Shown: in pieces, positions 62,301-64,000 of the stretch
Numbering within the stretch: position 1 is the first letter of the stretch
Layout of the letters: every line of letters starts with the position of its first letter
Source of the DNA: Verrucomicrobiota bacterium
GTDB lineage: Bacteria; Verrucomicrobiota; Verrucomicrobiia; Verrucomicrobiales; Verrucomicrobiaceae
Direction: 5' to 3'
Length of the DNA: 64,000 nucleotides
Assembly (NCBI GenBank): GCA_025360015.1
Contig: JANYCZ010000001.1
Coordinates: forward strand, 118,800-182,799
The notes under the pieces: model-generated
What the model was told of the DNA's origin: nothing
Databases searched by the model: none
The model's input: the letters and a program-made list of their open reading frames with translations, nothing else
Made by a program: the position numbers and the translations under genes

Positions 62301-62960
62301 GGCCAGAATGACGAGGCCGTTGCCGCCATCATGGGCCTCGGCATCCTCGCGCTCGCCGCGATGCATCCGCGTGATCGCGCACCGAAATTCTACCTCGTGC
62401 ACAGCGCGCTCGCGGGAACGCCGGACTGCGAATTCCTCGAAAGCGTCGCCCAGGGTCGCGCCGCGATTTCCCAAGGCCACGAAGCCCCCGACTTCATCGC
62501 CGAGATCCACGCCGAGATGAAGCGCCGCAGCGATGAAGGCAGCGCGGGAGATCCGCCCATCTACCTCTTTGTCCACGGCCTGCAAAAGTTCCGCAAGCTG
62601 CGCTACGAGGAAGATTTCTCCTTCGGTGGCGACGACGCCCCCAAGCCCGGCAACCAACTCAACGAGATCATCTCCGAAGGCCCGCCGCTCGGCATTCACC
62701 TCATCCTCAGCCTCGATACACTCAACAACGTCAACCGCTCCATCAGCCGCAAAGCCGTCAGCGAACTCGGCATGCGCGTTCTCTTCCAGATGAGCGCCAA
62801 CGACTCTGCCAGCCTCATCGACTCCCCCAAAGCCAGCATGCTGGGCCTGCACCGTGCCCTCTTCTACAGCGAGCACGAGTCCCGCCTCGAAACCTTCCGC
62901 CCGTTTGCATTACCTGACGCCGCATGGGTGGCGGAAGCGGTGGCGCAGTTGGCGGGGTAA
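59313..62960 (+). CDS. FtsK/SpoIIIE-family ATPase, EccC/EssC-like, no transmembrane segment
   Basis: A 1215-aa protein from a GTG at 59313. Residues about 1-380 are charged coiled coil. Module 1 (about 410-620) is RecA-like but degenerate (GSLLIETDDDGGKW; HFLVIAGLP). Module 2 (about 660-910) has Walker A GKTGSGKST near 693 and Walker B MLIIDEFQEYF near 796. Module 3 (about 980-1200) is degenerate again (RHLLLVGQNDEA, PIYLFVHGLQKF). EccC/EssC motors of type VII secretion also have three FtsK-like domains, but they are anchored by transmembrane helices, absent here. A DNA-translocating role is also possible. The three small helical genes upstream favour a secretion or peptide-handling role. Confidence 0.88.
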   Translation: MNSSPDLRASRIAFLHTTLRDTIGDFAMRSEQIAREIRSKRYTAEQNHLQQLEVFDVQHAATVSEVAAQWDEYVKTIHARHALRTTSFKRYEDRIRRDLPAMTQKERERWLGRQQMRRVHADAVRKRGLQQLDHSTDELLARLTTAKDRLLAVLKTSGERLDRRAVPAPNTTLTLADIPARIETIEAHAQGLEDQLGAGKGGGMFKMFSKPRVDLQELSRSVLDYEACLQELNAAKDAAAAQLLADYEHTDALVTADWNRAEEVAETYRLGMLKRMATQIPACLARNERLLRRNLQRFEEQKADALAQVDTPLTQQRQQMVAQHEDSMHKMHTAAQQRWTGIKAEWDKKIPPLLDAVEEIQLAAAAQPEPWSTTYQPLKSFPYAVRFGELKLDFTTAAALFEKETPYKLHDHEHVSLPLALAFPQEGSLLIETDDDGGKWVADVMNDVIFRLFSQAPPGKVHFTVIDAVGLGQNFAGLMHLADYEPALINRRIWTQREQIEERLAELNEHVEKVIQMYLRNEYATITEYNEQAGSVAEKYHFLVIAGLPTGFNESSMARLKSIVMSGARCGVFVLIHWDRRQPLPEGLSAEDLRKNCVRLVREKGVVTFNGIRSLELDAPPPDVVAADLAHQIGQASIDSNRVQVPFSVIAPKELWLESTTSELRIAIGRTGATKLQYLAIGKGTRQHALLAGKTGSGKSTLLHIIITNLALTCSPDEIEFYLIDFKKGVEFKCYADAKLPHAKVIAIESDREFALSVLQRIDEELRRRGELFRKVGAQDLAGYKRAGGTEPMPRSMLIIDEFQEYFTEDDAVAQGAALLLDRIVRQGRAFGIHVFLGSQTLGGAYTLARTTIGQMVIRIALQCNEADAALIMDDTNTAPRLLSRPGEGIYNDAAGAVEGNSPFQVVWLTDEERDANLVKVSQISKERGFSTKRPIVFEGNMPADVRDNALLAAALAHPPVKATADPKCWLGMPNAIKGPTEALFPRQSGRHLLLVGQNDEAVAAIMGLGILALAAMHPRDRAPKFYLVHSALAGTPDCEFLESVAQGRAAISQGHEAPDFIAEIHAEMKRRSDEGSAGDPPIYLFVHGLQKFRKLRYEEDFSFGGDDAPKPGNQLNEIISEGPPLGIHLILSLDTLNNVNRSISRKAVSELGMRVLFQMSANDSASLIDSPKASMLGLHRALFYSEHESRLETFRPFALPDAAWVAEAVAQLAG

Positions 62961-63018
62961 GGGCTGAGATGTCAGATATGAATCGAGCAGGGCAGGGCGC
63001 TGGATAGAGTGGGGCAAT

Positions 63019-64000
63019 TCAACCCAAGGGATGCCGTCGCAACTGCCGCAGCGTGTAAAACGGCGCGTCTGACTCTGCGATGCGTCGGCCACCCACTTTG
63101 CGCTTGGGTCCAAACCGCTCGCGCTGCCCGGTGAAGAGGCCTTCGACAAACTCCCTGCTCCCCAGCGCCACGCCATCGGTGAAGTAGCGCACGCGCAGGC
63201 GCACCAGCTCCGCAGGACTCAGCTTCCCGCCTGTGGCCAGAACCGCGCGTGCAGATTCGGCCGTCACGCCACGCCGCACCACCGTCTCATTCTGCGCGTC
63301 CTTCACCTCGCGGCCTTCGGCGTGCAGCAGGCACCGGTACGCCTCCGCCACGCCCGCGCTCTTCCACCCGTCCACCGGTTTGCTCTGGGCTTTGCACAAG
63401 CCGCGCTGTGCCCTGCGGCTGCCACCCAGTGCCTCCGAGTATCCGCACCAGCGGTAGTCCTTCGGATCCTGTACCAGCCCTGCACGCACCGGGTTCAAAT
63501 CAATGTAAGCCGCCATCGTGCGCAGCACCTCACCCTTGCCCTCCACCAGCACGCTTTTGAAGCGATCCATCCACAGCGTACCGCGTCTGCCATGCCGCTT
63601 GTTGTACCACCGGCTGAAACGCTCTTTGATTTCTTTGACGAAGAGCGACAGATCGCAAAAGCGCTTCTTCAGCGCCGCCACCCGCTGCTCCGCCAGCACC
63701 GTCAGCCCACGCGCACGCAGATCCGCCAGTTCATCCTGCAGCAGTCCCAGATAAGCACGGCTGTACAGCGTGCGCAGATGCTCAAACAACTTCGCCTCAC
63801 CCGCCGGTCCCGCGAAGCGCTCAAGCCACGTCTCCCGGTGCGGCACCTCTGCCAGCAAATGGAAGTGATTTCCCATCACACAATAGGTCACCACCTTGAT
63901 GCCGGAGAACTCCGCCATGCGCCAGATCACCCGCCGCAGCGCCTCCTTCTCCACCTCATCAAACAGCACCTCCCCGCCGCAGGTGCGAGACATCACATGA
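63019..64000 (-). CDS. REP-associated tyrosine transposase (RAYT, IS200-like), partial
   Basis: The frame is still open at the right edge, and the visible N-terminal end (HVMSRTCGGEVLF) matches the usual middle of the RAYT start, so the true start lies beyond the window. The HUH motif is MGNHFHLL near residue 42 of the visible part. The Tyr region is KERFSRWYNKRHGRRGTLWM, followed by the DRFKSVLVE and AAYIDLNPVRAGLV motifs. These enzymes mobilise REP/REPIN sequences. GTAG-type REPs are found at 25847 and 40211 in the same window. The C-terminal RKVGGRRIAESD is typical of a verrucomicrobial branch. Confidence 0.88.
   Translation of the reverse strand, partial: HVMSRTCGGEVLFDEVEKEALRRVIWRMAEFSGIKVVTYCVMGNHFHLLAEVPHRETWLERFAGPAGEAKLFEHLRTLYSRAYLGLLQDELADLRARGLTVLAEQRVAALKKRFCDLSLFVKEIKERFSRWYNKRHGRRGTLWMDRFKSVLVEGKGEVLRTMAAYIDLNPVRAGLVQDPKDYRWCGYSEALGGSRRAQRGLCKAQSKPVDGWKSAGVAEAYRCLLHAEGREVKDAQNETVVRRGVTAESARAVLATGGKLSPAELVRLRVRYFTDGVALGSREFVEGLFTGQRERFGPKRKVGGRRIAESDAPFYTLRQLRRHPLG

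Noticed and set aside
1..64000. tRNA or rRNA genes
   Set aside because: I looked for cloverleaf-like stretches and conserved rRNA words and saw none, though without a search tool a single tRNA could be missed.

Overview
The window looks like chromosomal DNA of a GC-rich Gram-negative bacterium of the Planctomycetota-Verrucomicrobiota group, most likely a Prosthecobacter-like Verrucomicrobiota. This is inferred from gene content: two PSD1-type cytochrome proteins (DUF1549/DUF1553), a PVC-type membrane-bound dehydrogenase with HEAT repeats and a C-terminal haem site, a fused CcoNO cbb3 oxidase subunit, menaquinone genes, and many lipoproteins and secreted proteins with classical signal peptides. 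I see no rRNA, tRNA, CRISPR array or prophage. Both edges cut a gene: a ccoI-type P-ATPase on the left and a REP-associated transposase on the right.

Region by region. 1-7450 (minus strand) is a cbb3 oxidase operon: ccoS-like, ccoNO fusion, ccoQ-like, mono-haem ccoP, ccoG, a 60-aa one-helix protein, a TauE/SafE-like (DsbD_2) protein, and ccoI. 7645-12522 (minus) holds two exported or membrane-anchored proteins (one with a GH75-like segment), a LolD-type ATPase, trmL, a GtrA protein and two tandem glycine-zipper lipoproteins. 12727-14824 (plus) has a secreted protein with a clear terminator and a zinc alcohol dehydrogenase. 14840-19813 (minus) has an AsmA-like protein and a menA-menC-menE operon. 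19999-22749 is the PVC dehydrogenase. 22861-23527 is a vapBC toxin-antitoxin pair with a perfect 20-bp palindrome over its promoter. 23575-34489 is mostly plus-strand secreted enzymes: a protease/SirB1 fusion, a methyltransferase (minus), an L,D-transpeptidase, an MlrC-like protein, a squalene-cyclase-repeat protein, and two SGNH hydrolase proteins with almost identical signal-peptide DNA. 34589-39723 (minus) holds purU, proB, fabH, plsX and a PaaK-like adenylate-forming protein. 39883-49908 is mixed housekeeping: a lipoprotein, an MFS transporter plus methyltransferase, a PSD1 protein, a methyltransferase, cinA, an AAA ATPase and a class III aminotransferase. 49918-57009 holds a 1.4-kaa double RCC1-propeller protein divergent from a second PSD1 gene.

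The most interesting locus is 58263-62960. Three short helical proteins are followed by a 1215-aa FtsK/SpoIIIE-family ATPase with no transmembrane segment. Two of the small proteins share a W-x-D-A-x4-F motif like that of WXG100/ESAT-6 proteins. The ATPase appears to have three RecA-like modules, of which only the middle keeps both Walker motifs, as a type VII secretion EccC/EssC motor might. This suggests an ESX/T7SS-like system in a diderm, or a soluble relative of one.

A second theme is small non-coding repeats between genes. REP-type hairpins starting with GTAG occur at 25847-25930 (an inverted REPIN pair) and 40211-40260, and a REP-associated tyrosine transposase lies at the right edge. 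Other inverted-repeat elements sit at 34511-34586, 36314-36466 and 47319-47473, and a two-copy dispersed repeat at 19926-19958 and 57112-57144.
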